Positions 16,279-25,279 of a stretch of DNA of 64,000 nt are shown here, piece by piece. A program made the position numbers and the translations under genes. Origin of the DNA: Bog-113 sp965226755 (GTDB lineage: Bacteria > Acidobacteriota > Terriglobia > Bryobacterales > Bryobacteraceae); NCBI GenBank assembly GCA_965226755.1, contig CBDDDT010000003.1, positions 2,604,001 to 2,668,000 of the forward strand. The letters run 5' to 3'. Position 1 is the first letter of the stretch, and each line of letters starts with the position of its first letter. Under the pieces are notes generated by a model. It searched no databases, had not been told where the DNA came from, and worked only from the letters and a program-made list of their open reading frames with translations.

Positions 16279-16671
16279 ATGCAGCCGCAACCTAACCCCC
16301 TTGCAACCATTCTTGTTGCCGAAGACGAGCCCGGTTTGCGCAAATTGCTCACGGAAATTCTGCGCGATCAGGGTTACGCTGTCATCGCCGCTGCTGACGG
16401 CAAGAGCGCATTGAACGCCGCCCGCAAACAGGCCGGGGAAATTCACCTTCTGATTACAGACGTGATGATGCCCAATCTCGACGGTTTCGATCTTCGCGAG
16501 CGCATCCTGAAAGAGCGCAGAAACCTTCGCATTCTGGTCATTTCCGGCGCGCTGGATGAGGAGATCGTCGGCGAAGACTTCGCGATTCTGCGCAAGCCTT
16601 TCCGGCCCGACGAGCTGGTCGGCAAGGTGCGGGAAGTTTTGGGCGCTTCCTCCGCGCACGGCGCGCATTAG
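16279..16671 (+). CDS. Stand-alone receiver (CheY-like) protein
   Basis: This 130-residue single-domain receiver carries the acidic pair (VAEDEPG), the phospho-acceptor aspartate in LLITDVMMPNLDGFDL and the lysine in ILRKPFRPDEL. There is no output domain. The start at ATG 16279 is chosen because the upstream extension (from 16243) is Cys-rich and unlike receivers, but the ribosome-binding site is weak. It follows the NtrY/NtrX pair by 40 bases and may be a phosphate sink or a phosphorelay intermediate for one of the two nearby kinases, which is inference. Confidence 0.82.
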   Translation: MQPQPNPLATILVAEDEPGLRKLLTEILRDQGYAVIAAADGKSALNAARKQAGEIHLLITDVMMPNLDGFDLRERILKERRNLRILVISGALDEEIVGEDFAILRKPFRPDELVGKVREVLGASSAHGAH

Positions 16672-16716
16672 TCCGCCGCGCTCCGCGCGAACCCGCGCGT
16701 TATCCTCGGAGAACAC

Positions 16717-17463
16717 ATGATCAAACTTGTACTGCTGCGCCACGGCGAGAGCCAGTGGAACCAGGAGAATCGCTTCACCGGCTGGTACGACGTGGACCTT
16801 TCCGCCAAAGGCCTGGAGGAAGCGCGCGAAGCCGGCCAGGTTCTCAAAGAAGCGGGCCTCACTTTCGATGTCGCGTACACGTCCGTGCTCAAGCGCGCCA
16901 TTCGCACGCTCTGGATCGCGATGGATGAGATGGACCTGCTGTGGGTTCCGGTGCATCGCTCCTGGCGTTTGAATGAGCGCCACTACGGCGCTTTGCAAGG
17001 GCTGAATAAAGCCGAGACCGCCGCCAAGTTCGGCGAGGACCAGGTCAAGATCTGGCGCCGCAGTTACGACATTCCGCCGCCCGCGCTGGAGCCGGGCGAT
17101 CCGCGCTATCCCGGCCACGATCCGCGCTACCGCGGGCTGACTCAGGACGAGCTTCCCCTGACCGAATGTCTGAAGGACACCGTCGCCCGCTTCCTGCCTT
17201 ATTGGGAGCATTCCATCGCGCCGGAAGTTCGCGCCGGCAGAAAAGTGCTGATTACCGCGCACGGAAACAGCCTGCGCGCGCTGATCAAATATCTCGACAA
17301 TCTGTCGGAAGAAGACGTGATTAATCTGAATGTCCCCACGGGCATGCCGCTGGTCTATGAACTCGACGACCATCTCAAACCGCTCCGGAGTTACTACCTG
17401 GGCGATCCGGAGAAGGTGAAAGCCGCCATGGCCGCCGTCGCCAGCCAGGGCAAAGCGAAGTAA
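16717..17463 (+). CDS. gpmA: 2,3-bisphosphoglycerate-dependent phosphoglycerate mutase
   Basis: The 248-residue protein interconverts 3- and 2-phosphoglycerate in glycolysis. It has the phosphohistidine motif LLRHGESQWNQENRFTGWYD, the SVLKRAIRTLW and NERHYGALQGLNK segments of GpmA, and the second catalytic histidine in ITAHGNSLRAL. Length is the usual GpmA length. A CGGAG ribosome-binding site lies 8 bases before ATG 16717. It is followed by, but probably independent of, the glycoside hydrolase gene. Confidence 0.95.
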   Translation: MIKLVLLRHGESQWNQENRFTGWYDVDLSAKGLEEAREAGQVLKEAGLTFDVAYTSVLKRAIRTLWIAMDEMDLLWVPVHRSWRLNERHYGALQGLNKAETAAKFGEDQVKIWRRSYDIPPPALEPGDPRYPGHDPRYRGLTQDELPLTECLKDTVARFLPYWEHSIAPEVRAGRKVLITAHGNSLRALIKYLDNLSEEDVINLNVPTGMPLVYELDDHLKPLRSYYLGDPEKVKAAMAAVASQGKAK

Positions 17464-17490
17464 GTCGCGGGTCTGATAGAGTGCCCTCTA

Positions 17491-19773
17491 ATGAATAGAA
17501 GGCACTTTATCGGCTCCGGTATAGCCGGCCTGTCGCTGATGCAGCGCGCGGGGACGGCCGCCGAAGCGCGGACCGGCCGGAGCATCTTTCCGCTCAATCA
17601 CAACTGGCTTTTCGGCGGCCGAAATGTCCCGGGAGCGTCGCAGCCCGGTTTCGACGACAGCCGCTTTCAGAAGGTCACGCTGCCGCACGCCAACGTCGTC
17701 CTGCCCTGGCACAGCTTCGACGAAACCGCTTACCAGTACATCTCCATCTACCGGCGCCATTTCCGCTTGCCGGCGGAGTTGCAACGCCAGCGCATCTTCG
17801 TGGACTTCGAAGGCGCCATGACCGCGTCCACTGTCGCCATCAACGGCCAGAAGTTCCCCGAGTATAAGGGCGGCTACACTCCGTTCTCGTTCGAACTCAC
17901 GCCGCACATCAACTGGACCGGCGACAATGTGCTGGCCGTGGAACTCGATTCCACCGAGCGGCCCGACATCCCTCCGTTCGGCGGCAACATCGACTATCTG
18001 ACCTTCGGCGGGATCTATCGCGAAGTATCGTTGCGCGCCGTGCCGCAGGAATTCATCGAGAACGTCTTCGCGCAGCCGGTCGATGTTTTGAGCCCTCGGC
18101 GCAGCGTCCAGGTGCGGGTGAATGTAGCGCGTCCGGCTGTGCTCGTCAGGACGGGCGCTCCGTCGTCGCTGGTAGCTGAACTGCGCGACGGCGACCGCGT
18201 GATCGCCGCCGGTCGCGCCCAAAACCAAGACCAAGGGGCAACAATCACTCTCTCGAACCTTGGCGACATTCAACTCTGGACGCTCGACAAGCCCAAGCTC
18301 TACGACGTCGTCGTGAAGCAAACCAATCCCGGCGATGAATACCGCACGCGCATCGGCTTTCGCGAAGCCCGGTTCACCCCGCAAGGTTTCCAGCTCAACG
18401 GCGAACACCTCAAACTGCGCGGGCTCAACCACCACCAGACGTTCCCCTACGTCGGCGGCGCGATGCCCGCGCGCGCCCAGCGCCGCGACGCGCAGATCCT
18501 GAAGCAGTTCAACCTCAACCTCGTCCGCACCTCGCACTATCCGCAGTCGCGCCACTTCCTCGACGCCTGCGACGAGCTCGGCCTGCTCGTCCTCGAGGAG
18601 ATTCCCGGCTGGCAGCACATCGGCGAAAATCCGTGGCAGGACATCGCCGTCCGCAACGTCGGCGAAATGATCCGCCGCGACTGGAATCATCCCTCCATCA
18701 TTCTCTGGGGCGTCCGCATCAACGAGTCGCAGGACAATCACTCCTTCTACGCGCGCACCAATCAGGCCGCGCACCAACTCGACCCTTCGCGGCAGACCGG
18801 CGGCATCCGCTACCTCTATGACTCCGAACTGCTCGAGGATGTCTTCACCATGAATGACTTCGGGTTCCCTCTGAAGCCGCCTAATCACCCGCTCTATCTG
18901 AACACCGAGTTCGTCGGCCACACCTACTCGACCAAGCGTTTCGACCAGGTCGAGCGCGTCGCCGAACACACGCTGCGTCACGCCCGCATCCACAACCAGC
19001 TCGCTTCGAGCGGACAGTACGCCGGCGGCATCGGGTGGTGCGCCTTCGACTACAACACGCACGCCAACTTCGGCTCCGGCGACCATATCTGCTACCACGG
19101 CGTTTTCGACATCTTCCGCATCCCGAAGGCAGCCGCGGGCTTCTATAAGTCGCAGGTCGATCCCGCCAAAGAGGTTGTTCTGGAGCCCGCTTTCAACTGG
19201 TCGTCCGGCGATCATTCCGGCGCCGGCGGCCCCGGTCTGGTTCCGGTCTGCTCCAACTGCGACCACTTGAAGGTTTACTATGCGGGCGCGCTCAAGCTGG
19301 AGGCCGATCCTAACCGCGCGGAGTTCGGCCACCTGCCCTATCCGCCGTTCTTCCTCAAGCTCGACGATCTGCCGCTCGACCCCTGGGGCGATCTGCGCAT
19401 CGACGGCTATCTCAAAGGTTCCAAAGTCATCTCGCGCTCGTTCTCCGGCCAGGGCCGCGACGCGCAACTGCTGCTCGAACCGGATGACCAGGAACTGCTG
19501 GGCGACGGGGTCGATGTCACGCGGGTCCTGCTCCGCGTGGCCGATGCTTACGGCAATACGCAGCAGTTCGCCAGCGGATCGCTCCTGCTATCGATCGACG
19601 GCCCCGGCGAGATCATCGGCGAGAACCCGTTCGGTCTGGTCGGCGGCGCGGGCGCGATCTGGATCAAGACCAAACAGGAGGCTGGCGTCATTCGTTTCAG
19701 CGCGAAACATCAATACCTCGGCATGCGGCAATTTGAGATTCAGGTGAAAAGCGTTCCACCCGCCCTGATCTAA
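17491..19773 (+). CDS. Exported glycoside hydrolase family 2 enzyme (beta-galactosidase-like)
   Basis: The 760-residue protein has a twin-arginine-like N terminus (MNRRHFIGSGIAGLSLM), so it is probably exported. A jelly-roll sugar-binding domain (about residues 35-195) precedes an immunoglobulin-like domain (about 195-285) and a TIM-barrel catalytic domain with LRGLNHHQTFPYVG. The probable acid/base glutamate is Glu412 in WGVRINESQDN and the nucleophile is probably Glu473 in YLNTEFVGHT. The C-terminal region with NPFGLVGGAGAIW resembles the beta-domains of bacterial GH2 galactosidases. The substrate could be a beta-galactoside, glucuronide or mannoside. No transporter is linked, and the ribosome-binding site is weak. 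Confidence 0.88.
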   Translation: MNRRHFIGSGIAGLSLMQRAGTAAEARTGRSIFPLNHNWLFGGRNVPGASQPGFDDSRFQKVTLPHANVVLPWHSFDETAYQYISIYRRHFRLPAELQRQRIFVDFEGAMTASTVAINGQKFPEYKGGYTPFSFELTPHINWTGDNVLAVELDSTERPDIPPFGGNIDYLTFGGIYREVSLRAVPQEFIENVFAQPVDVLSPRRSVQVRVNVARPAVLVRTGAPSSLVAELRDGDRVIAAGRAQNQDQGATITLSNLGDIQLWTLDKPKLYDVVVKQTNPGDEYRTRIGFREARFTPQGFQLNGEHLKLRGLNHHQTFPYVGGAMPARAQRRDAQILKQFNLNLVRTSHYPQSRHFLDACDELGLLVLEEIPGWQHIGENPWQDIAVRNVGEMIRRDWNHPSIILWGVRINESQDNHSFYARTNQAAHQLDPSRQTGGIRYLYDSELLEDVFTMNDFGFPLKPPNHPLYLNTEFVGHTYSTKRFDQVERVAEHTLRHARIHNQLASSGQYAGGIGWCAFDYNTHANFGSGDHICYHGVFDIFRIPKAAAGFYKSQVDPAKEVVLEPAFNWSSGDHSGAGGPGLVPVCSNCDHLKVYYAGALKLEADPNRAEFGHLPYPPFFLKLDDLPLDPWGDLRIDGYLKGSKVISRSFSGQGRDAQLLLEPDDQELLGDGVDVTRVLLRVADAYGNTQQFASGSLLLSIDGPGEIIGENPFGLVGGAGAIWIKTKQEAGVIRFSAKHQYLGMRQFEIQVKSVPPALI

Positions 19774-19793
19774 TCAACGCGCTCTGACCCGCG

Positions 19794-20663
19794 CTACCGC
19801 CACTCTAAACGCCGCGTCTGGCCATCCTGCGCGCGATTCCCCGCGAATGCGTGAAGCGTCAGCGCGGCGCTCTTGCCGCCCAGTTCCGCTTCCACCCAGC
19901 CGACCGGCTCGGCGTCCTCGAAGTTATACCCGACGGCCGGCAGATTCACCAGATGCATTCCTTCGCGCGTGTCGAACCGATAAGCGTGCGAGTGACCATA
20001 GAACACGGCCTTCACATGACGCAGCGGCGTGACGATATGCAGAAAGCGGTCGGCATCCAGCAGGGCGCCGTCATCGTCATCCAGCGTGTGGTGTACGAAG
20101 ACGACGGTTGGCTTATCCGCGTGCGACCGGAGGTACGCATCCAGCCAGTCGCGCTGCGCTTTGCCCAGCAGCCCCGGCGTGAAGTTGGTCTCGAAGAGCG
20201 AATCGAGCAGCACCATGCGCAGCGGACCCGTCTCGATCACCGACACCCACTTATCCTTCACCGGTTCTCGTGCGCCGGCGACGGAAGCGAACGCCGCCTC
20301 GGCATTAGGCCGGTTGTCGTGATTGCCCAGCAGCAGCGCCAGAGGCGAAGTCTCCGCCAGCGCGGCAGTAAATCCGATGAACCGCTGGTAATCGGCCGCG
20401 TGACCCTGCAAACGCGCGAGATCCCCATTCACCAGATGACCGTCGAACGGCTTGGCGCGCACCTGCTCCACGGCCGTCTTCAGATTCGCCGCCGGTTGAA
20501 AACCGCGGTACGTGTCGCTCACATCCTCCGGCGTATGAGTATCCGACAGCAAGGCCCACCGCACAGACTCTGCCCGCGGAGCGGATTGCCCGAGCAGGCG
20601 GCTGGCCGCGAGCCCCGCCGCGGACGCGCCCAGGAATCTTCGTCGATCGATCAGAATCGGCAT
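19794..20663 (-). CDS. Tat-exported calcineurin-like metallophosphoesterase
   Basis: The start at ATG 20663 is chosen because it begins a clean twin-arginine signal (DRRRFLGASAAGLAASRLLG). The mature part carries the metallophosphoesterase metal motifs in order: LLSDTHTPE, HLVNGDLARLQG, LLGNHDNRP, VFVHHTLDDDD and FYGHSHAYRF. These bind two divalent metals for phosphoester hydrolysis. It is predicted periplasmic, and the substrate is unknown. It is divergent from the membrane protein gene at 20718 and convergent with the GH2 gene, and a polysaccharide-related role is only a guess from proximity. An in-frame ATG at 20723 would extend it, but over the neighbour's start. Confidence 0.9.
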   Translation of the reverse strand: MPILIDRRRFLGASAAGLAASRLLGQSAPRAESVRWALLSDTHTPEDVSDTYRGFQPAANLKTAVEQVRAKPFDGHLVNGDLARLQGHAADYQRFIGFTAALAETSPLALLLGNHDNRPNAEAAFASVAGAREPVKDKWVSVIETGPLRMVLLDSLFETNFTPGLLGKAQRDWLDAYLRSHADKPTVVFVHHTLDDDDGALLDADRFLHIVTPLRHVKAVFYGHSHAYRFDTREGMHLVNLPAVGYNFEDAEPVGWVEAELGGKSAALTLHAFAGNRAQDGQTRRLEWR

Positions 20664-20717
20664 CACAGCCAGTGTAAGTCGCACCCAGGCCGGCTGGCAT
20701 ACTGTAGGAGAATCTTC

Positions 20718-21314
20718 ATGCATTCCCGCCGTCTTGCCTCATTACTGATCGGCGCCTGGCTGGGCGCCAGCGTCTTCATGGACTTCACGGCCATTGAGAA
20801 TTTTCGCTCCGTTGACCACTTCCTAAATGCGCCGAGCGCCGTGACGGCCGACCAGATACGAGTCATGGGCGGCAAGACCGAGGCGCGGATCTTCCTTCGC
20901 CACCAGGCCGGCGAATTGAACCGCTACCTGTTCGAACAGTGGGAATACACGGAGATCGCGCTCGGCCTGGCAGTGCTGATGACCTTCGTCTTCGGCCGCG
21001 GCGAGGTCGCCAAAGCCGCGCTCGCTTTAACTGCGCTCATGCTCATCGTGGTCGCGGCCGGCCGATTCTTCCTCACGCCGGAGATCACGCGGCTCGGCCG
21101 GTTGCTCGACTATCCTAATACCCCCGGCGCGAACACCGGACTCTTCTGGCGCCTGCATGGGGTGTACTCGGGCTTGGAACTTCTCAAGCTGGCGCTGGGC
21201 CTGGGCGTCGCGGGTTCGCTGATTCTGCAACGCACGGACCGCAAGAAATTCGTGCGCGAGCATGAGAAGCTCTCGCGGGGCCGCACCCCGAGCGCTTCGC
21301 CGGGAATCTCATAA
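20718..21314 (+). CDS. Four-helix integral membrane protein of unknown function (DUF4149-like)
   Basis: Start ATG 20718 has an AGGAG ribosome-binding site at 7-base spacing. The 198-residue protein has about four membrane helices (near residues 5-22, 75-95, 98-118 and 150-172), separated by a polar loop with GGKTEARIFLRHQAGELNRY. The overall layout resembles DUF4149-type proteins, a low-certainty comparison. The rhomboid gene starts 11 bases after its stop, so the two are probably co-transcribed. Function unknown. Confidence 0.78.
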   Translation: MHSRRLASLLIGAWLGASVFMDFTAIENFRSVDHFLNAPSAVTADQIRVMGGKTEARIFLRHQAGELNRYLFEQWEYTEIALGLAVLMTFVFGRGEVAKAALALTALMLIVVAAGRFFLTPEITRLGRLLDYPNTPGANTGLFWRLHGVYSGLELLKLALGLGVAGSLILQRTDRKKFVREHEKLSRGRTPSASPGIS

Positions 21315-21325
21315 TCGGAACCTCT

Positions 21326-22147
21326 GTGGACAAACGAAGGATGTGCCCGGAATGCCGGGCTTTCATAACCACCAGCGACCGTGTGTGCCCTTATTGCAAG
21401 GCGCCGGTGGCGGCGCGCGCGGTGGACGTTCGGAATCCCGGCGCCATTCTGGGCGGGTTGATTCCCAACGCCAAATTCACCACCTCGGTGATCCTGCTTC
21501 TCAACATCGGGATCTACATCGCCTCCATGTATGGCGGCTATGGCGGGCAGGAGCTCATCGCGCTGGGCGAGAAGAACAGCGAGGCCGTCATCTACGGCCA
21601 TCAGTGGTGGCGGCTGGTCACCGCGGGCTTTCTGCATGGCGGGCTGCTGCATATCGGCATGAACATGTGGGTGCTGAATGACCTGGGCGCGGAAGTGGAG
21701 CGCGTTTTCGGCACCGCGCGCTTCCTCGCCTTCTACTTCTTCGGCACGGTCTTCGGGTTTCTGCTGAGTTCGTATTTCGTCGCTTCGCCGTCGGTGGGCG
21801 CATCCGCCGGATTGTTTGGACTCATCGGCGCCATGATCGCGTTCGGCATGCGAAACCGCACGGAAGTGGGACGACGGATCCGCGCCTTCTATCTCAAGTG
21901 GGCGGTCTATGGGATCGTGCTAGGCCTGCTGCCGGGCTTTCACATCGATAACTTCGCGCACTTGGGCGGCTTGGCCGCGGGCGTCGGGATTGGTTACATC
22001 GCGGGAACGCCCGTGCACTCCAGCCGCGTCGCCGAGCGCTTCTGGCAGGCCTTGGCGGTAGGATGCGTGCTCGCTACGGCGTATAGCTTCTGGATCGTCT
22101 ACGAGCAGTTCATGATGGTCCGCAATGTGATGCCGTCGCCGGCTTAG
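21326..22147 (+). CDS. Rhomboid-family intramembrane serine protease with N-terminal zinc ribbon
   Basis: The 273-residue protein begins (GTG 21326, or ATG 21341) with a zinc-ribbon of two cysteine pairs, CPEC and CPYC (Cys7, Cys10, Cys21, Cys24). About six membrane helices follow. The catalytic serine lies in GASAGLFGLIGAM (Ser160) and the histidine in NFAHLGGLAAG (His212), the rhomboid dyad. The HGGLLHIGMNMWVL segment also fits the family. Rhomboids cut single-pass membrane proteins within the bilayer, and the substrate is unknown. The stop overlaps that of the convergent aldo/keto reductase gene by two bases. Confidence 0.93.
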   Translation: MDKRRMCPECRAFITTSDRVCPYCKAPVAARAVDVRNPGAILGGLIPNAKFTTSVILLLNIGIYIASMYGGYGGQELIALGEKNSEAVIYGHQWWRLVTAGFLHGGLLHIGMNMWVLNDLGAEVERVFGTARFLAFYFFGTVFGFLLSSYFVASPSVGASAGLFGLIGAMIAFGMRNRTEVGRRIRAFYLKWAVYGIVLGLLPGFHIDNFAHLGGLAAGVGIGYIAGTPVHSSRVAERFWQALAVGCVLATAYSFWIVYEQFMMVRNVMPSPA

Positions 22148-23037
22148 GTGTTCATCACGCGGTTCATGCGGCTGATTGCTTCGTCGATCTGAGCGGTATC
22201 GGCGAAACCGATCGTGACCGCGTCGACGCAACCCAGATTCATCGCGAACCGCATGGCCGCTTCCCGATCTTCGGCGCGCGTGAAACGGCCCTCGCCAACA
22301 AGCTTCATGCTGATGACGCCCATGCCTTCCGAATGCACCTTGCGGGTGTGCGCGACCACTTCCTCAACGTCGCCCTGCTGCTCGACGTCGCGCATTTCCG
22401 GCGTGTCCATGCGCGTTCCGTTGTGATTCATGCGGATCATGGCGATCTGCAGCCATTGGTTGCCGGGGAACGTCCTGAGCGCCGGTAGCCCATGAACGGA
22501 GGCCCCATGCGAGAGAATGACCTTCTTCTCCTTGGCTTCCGAGAAGCCGTCCTGCAGGCTCTTGTAATCGGTCGACCAGGTGGGCGGACGCAGGCAGTGA
22601 AGCAGCAGGATGTCGATATAGTCTGTGTTGAGCTGCTTGCGGAACTGGTCGATCTTGGGCTGCGGATCGCCGCTCGCGGGCGTGCTGAATTTGGTCATCA
22701 GCGCATAGCTCTCGCGCGGAAGACCCTTCAGCGCGACGGCCAGCATCTCCGGCATGCCGTGATAGCTCTCGGCGGTTTCGAAGAACCGGATGCCGTGGTC
22801 GTACGCATAACGCACCAGGCTGGTGAACTGTTCCTGCCCCAGATCGCGTTGGACCGCGCCGCTGTGGCTGCCTGTCCCCAGCGCCAGGCGGGAGACCTTC
22901 ACGCCGGATTTGCCGAGGGTCACTAAATCGGTTGCGGAGCGCTTGGCGGGCTTGGAAGCCAGGGGCAAAGCGGTAAGGCCTGCCGTCGCCACGACGGCGC
23001 CGGCTTTCAGGAAATCGCGTCTTGTGGAGTGAGACAT
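22144..23037 (-). CDS. Tat-exported aldo/keto reductase
   Basis: The start at ATG 23037 has an AAGGACG site and begins a typical Tat signal (STRRDFLKAGAVVATAGLTA). The rest is an aldo/keto reductase: VKVSRLALGTGSHSG, the catalytic-region tyrosine in RFFETAESYHGMPEM, the lysine in ALMTKFSTP and the histidine in IDILLLHCLRPP. Reductases of this fold use NADPH in the cytoplasm. A Tat leader on them is seen in several environmental lineages, where they may act on sugars in the periplasm after folding with cofactor. It is divergent from the MFS transporter gene, which may move a related compound. Confidence 0.88.
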   Translation of the reverse strand: MSHSTRRDFLKAGAVVATAGLTALPLASKPAKRSATDLVTLGKSGVKVSRLALGTGSHSGAVQRDLGQEQFTSLVRYAYDHGIRFFETAESYHGMPEMLAVALKGLPRESYALMTKFSTPASGDPQPKIDQFRKQLNTDYIDILLLHCLRPPTWSTDYKSLQDGFSEAKEKKVILSHGASVHGLPALRTFPGNQWLQIAMIRMNHNGTRMDTPEMRDVEQQGDVEEVVAHTRKVHSEGMGVISMKLVGEGRFTRAEDREAAMRFAMNLGCVDAVTIGFADTAQIDEAISRMNRVMNT

Positions 23038-23122
23038 CGAGTCGTCCTTTTCGATAACGGTAACACGAATGCTTGAAACCGGGGCCGCGCGGCCATGGCA
23101 CGAGTCGCGCGAAACTAATACG

Positions 23123-24316
23123 ATGCGTCCGGTATCCCCGCTGCGATGGTTCGCGGTAAGCGTCTTCATCGTCTCCTCCACGCTGAACTTCCTCGACCGC
23201 CAGTTGCTGGCCACGCTGGCGCCGCTGATCATGGCCGAGTTTCACTTCAACAAGACGCGCTACGGCCTTCTGATCTCCGCCTTCTCGATCGCCTACGCCG
23301 GCAGCTCCATTCTGGCCGGGTGGTTCCTGGACCGTTTCGGCGTCACCCGCGCCATCACCGCGGCCGTCGCCTGGTGGTCCGCCGCGGCCATCTCCACGGG
23401 ATTCGCGGGGAGTTTCGGCGCGCTCGCCGCTTCCCGCGCCGCCTTAGGTTTCGGCGAATCCGCCGGAGTGCCCGCTGTCGGCAAGCTCAACGGGATTTAC
23501 CTGAAGCCCAAAGAACTGGCTATGGGAGCGGCGCTCAACCAGGTCGGCATCAGCCTCGGCATGGGACTCGCGCCCGCCTGGATCACCATCGCCTACCTTT
23601 ACTCCTGGCGAACGCCGTTCGTTCTGGCCGGATTACTCAGCCTGCTCTGGATCCCGCTCTGGACTCTAGTCAGCCGCAAGATTCCGCCCGCTGAACCGCT
23701 GCGCGCGACCCGCGAACGCCCGCGCCTGTCTCTTCTTCTCGATCGCGACCTTCTGCTGCTGGTGGTGGTCAACATCCTGTGGATGGGCACGTATTCGCTC
23801 TGGTCTTACTGGACTACCCTCTACTTGATGAACGTCCACGGACTCACGCTGAAGCAGACCGCCGGGTACGTCTGGATCCCGCCGCTCGTCTCGAACGCGG
23901 GCGGCTTTCTGGGCGGCTGGATCTCGCTGAAATGGATGGAGCGCGGCGTGCCGGCGCTCTCCGCGCGGCGCCGCGCGATCTTCGTCAGCGCCATCGGGCT
24001 GCTGTTCACTCTGCTGCTCCCTAGCATGCCGGATGCGCGCTGGGCGACCGCGCTCATCGCGGTCAGCTTTCTCTTCGCGCTCGCGGGAAGCGTCAACATT
24101 TACGCCATCCCGATCGATCTCTACGGCCCGGAGCGCGCGGGTCTCGCGATCTCCGCGCTGGTCTTCGCATACGGACTCCTGCAGACCGTGATGTCGCCCA
24201 TTGTCGGAAGCTTGGCCGACCGGCATCTCTACTCGCAGGTGGTTTGGGGCGTGACGCTGCTGCCGCTGCTGAGTTGCCTGTTTCTGCTGGGAATTCGCGG
24301 GAAACAGACGTCTTAA
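23123..24316 (+). CDS. Major facilitator superfamily transporter, ACS-like
   Basis: The protein (about 397 residues from ATG 23123) has 12 predicted membrane helices. It shows MFS signatures including LNFLDRQLLATLAPLIMAEF in helix 1 and GWFLDRFGVTRAIT between helices 2 and 3. The helix-4 motif GFGESAGVPAVGKLN matches anion/hexuronate transporters of the ACS group. The substrate is probably an organic acid or sugar acid, which is inference. An in-frame ATG at 23069 would add 18 residues unlike a transporter N terminus, so 23123 is preferred, though neither has a good ribosome-binding site. Confidence 0.9.
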   Translation: MRPVSPLRWFAVSVFIVSSTLNFLDRQLLATLAPLIMAEFHFNKTRYGLLISAFSIAYAGSSILAGWFLDRFGVTRAITAAVAWWSAAAISTGFAGSFGALAASRAALGFGESAGVPAVGKLNGIYLKPKELAMGAALNQVGISLGMGLAPAWITIAYLYSWRTPFVLAGLLSLLWIPLWTLVSRKIPPAEPLRATRERPRLSLLLDRDLLLLVVVNILWMGTYSLWSYWTTLYLMNVHGLTLKQTAGYVWIPPLVSNAGGFLGGWISLKWMERGVPALSARRRAIFVSAIGLLFTLLLPSMPDARWATALIAVSFLFALAGSVNIYAIPIDLYGPERAGLAISALVFAYGLLQTVMSPIVGSLADRHLYSQVVWGVTLLPLLSCLFLLGIRGKQTS

Positions 24317-24568
24317 GGCGCGTCAATTCTCATCTATTTATTTCATTGGTCTCTCGGGCAATCTCGTTGACTTTCTAAAAAAAAGAAGTCACATTCGAGT
24401 CAGCACTTTCACCTATTCCAGTGTGATGGTTCAAGCGGCCGGTCAGGCCGATTTGAAAGGCCGCCCGTTTCCACGCGGTTCCGGACATCATGAAAGCTGG
24501 AGATCAGCCCAGGGTCTTAGAAACGACTTTTCCGAAGAGTTCTTTCGAAATCCCCACGGAGTTGTTAC
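24317..24568 (+). promoter_or_regulatory. Leader of the coiled-coil/protease cluster with an inverted repeat
   Basis: This 252-base gap is the only long non-coding DNA before the cluster at 24569-28352 and should hold its promoter. An inverted repeat lies at 24368-24391: TGACTTTCT and AGAAGTCA flank an A-rich loop, with one bulged base. It overlaps a possible -35 TTGACT (24367-24372) whose -10 is poor. A second short repeat, GCGGCC/GGCCGC, sits near 24436-24465. No riboswitch or terminator is recognised. The repeat could be an operator for the cluster's own LuxR protein, which is inference. Confidence 0.35.
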
Positions 24569-25279
24569 ATGTTTAAACGTCTTTTTCAGAGCGATAGCAG
24601 CGAGAACAGGCCCCGGCCGGAAGGAGTGCGCGGCAACGGCGCCTCTCCTTCGGCGACCGCAGCAAAACCGGTCGAACATTCCGAAAGAATTTCCGCGGCG
24701 TCAGTCGCGAACCCCGCGTCGCCCGCGAGCTCCGTCGCGCCACCCGCGACCCCGGACTCATTCGACCACGTGTACGAAAACGCCGCGGTCAAGCCCCCTA
24801 GTCTGAGCTACGGCATTCTCAAAGTGGCGGAGATGGCCAGCAGCCCGCGTCTGGCGGGGATGGCTCTGGATCTGAAGCGGAGCTCGATTATGATGGCTCT
24901 CGACGCCGCCGGGGCGCAGATCGATCGGCTTTTGGAGGACGCGGTGTTCCGGCAGCGCGCGCTGAATGACCGCGACGAGGCGCTCCAGAAATCGCTCCGG
25001 GAGTTCGAAGCGGCCAAATCCGATGAGGTCGCCAAGATTCAAACGGATTTGGATGCCGTGACGGCGCAGCACATGGCGCGGGTTCAGGCGATCCTGGATG
25101 AAGTGGCCCGCCAGCAGGACGTTCTGCGGGGCTGGCAAAAGCGGAAGCACCAGGAGTGTCAGCGCATCGCGGACGCGGCGATGTACTGCGTTCCCAACGG
25201 CCAGCCGGTGAACGAGACCTACTCGAACCTGCTCGAGCGCGGCGCTTCGTCATCGCGGCGAGCGGAGGTTGCGAAATGA
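24569..25279 (+). CDS. Coiled-coil protein A of an uncharacterised cluster
   Basis: The 236-residue protein has no signal peptide or membrane helix. Residues 1-70 are a low-complexity Ala/Ser/Pro linker. A conserved block follows, with SYGILKVAEMASSPRLAGMA, a LKRSSIMMALDAAGAQIDRL helix and RQRALNDRDEALQKSLREFE, then a long charged coiled coil (about 140-210). The same block occurs in the next gene, so the two are diverged tandem copies. The stop overlaps the next start (ATGA). I do not recognise a named family. The coiled coil suggests a structural or oligomeric cytoplasmic role. Confidence 0.8.
   Translation: MFKRLFQSDSSENRPRPEGVRGNGASPSATAAKPVEHSERISAASVANPASPASSVAPPATPDSFDHVYENAAVKPPSLSYGILKVAEMASSPRLAGMALDLKRSSIMMALDAAGAQIDRLLEDAVFRQRALNDRDEALQKSLREFEAAKSDEVAKIQTDLDAVTAQHMARVQAILDEVARQQDVLRGWQKRKHQECQRIADAAMYCVPNGQPVNETYSNLLERGASSSRRAEVAK

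Noticed and set aside
23096..23110. Possible sigma-54 promoter (GG-N10-GC) before the MFS gene
   Set aside because: The -12 half is GCGC instead of TTGC, and the start point would fall on the ATG itself.
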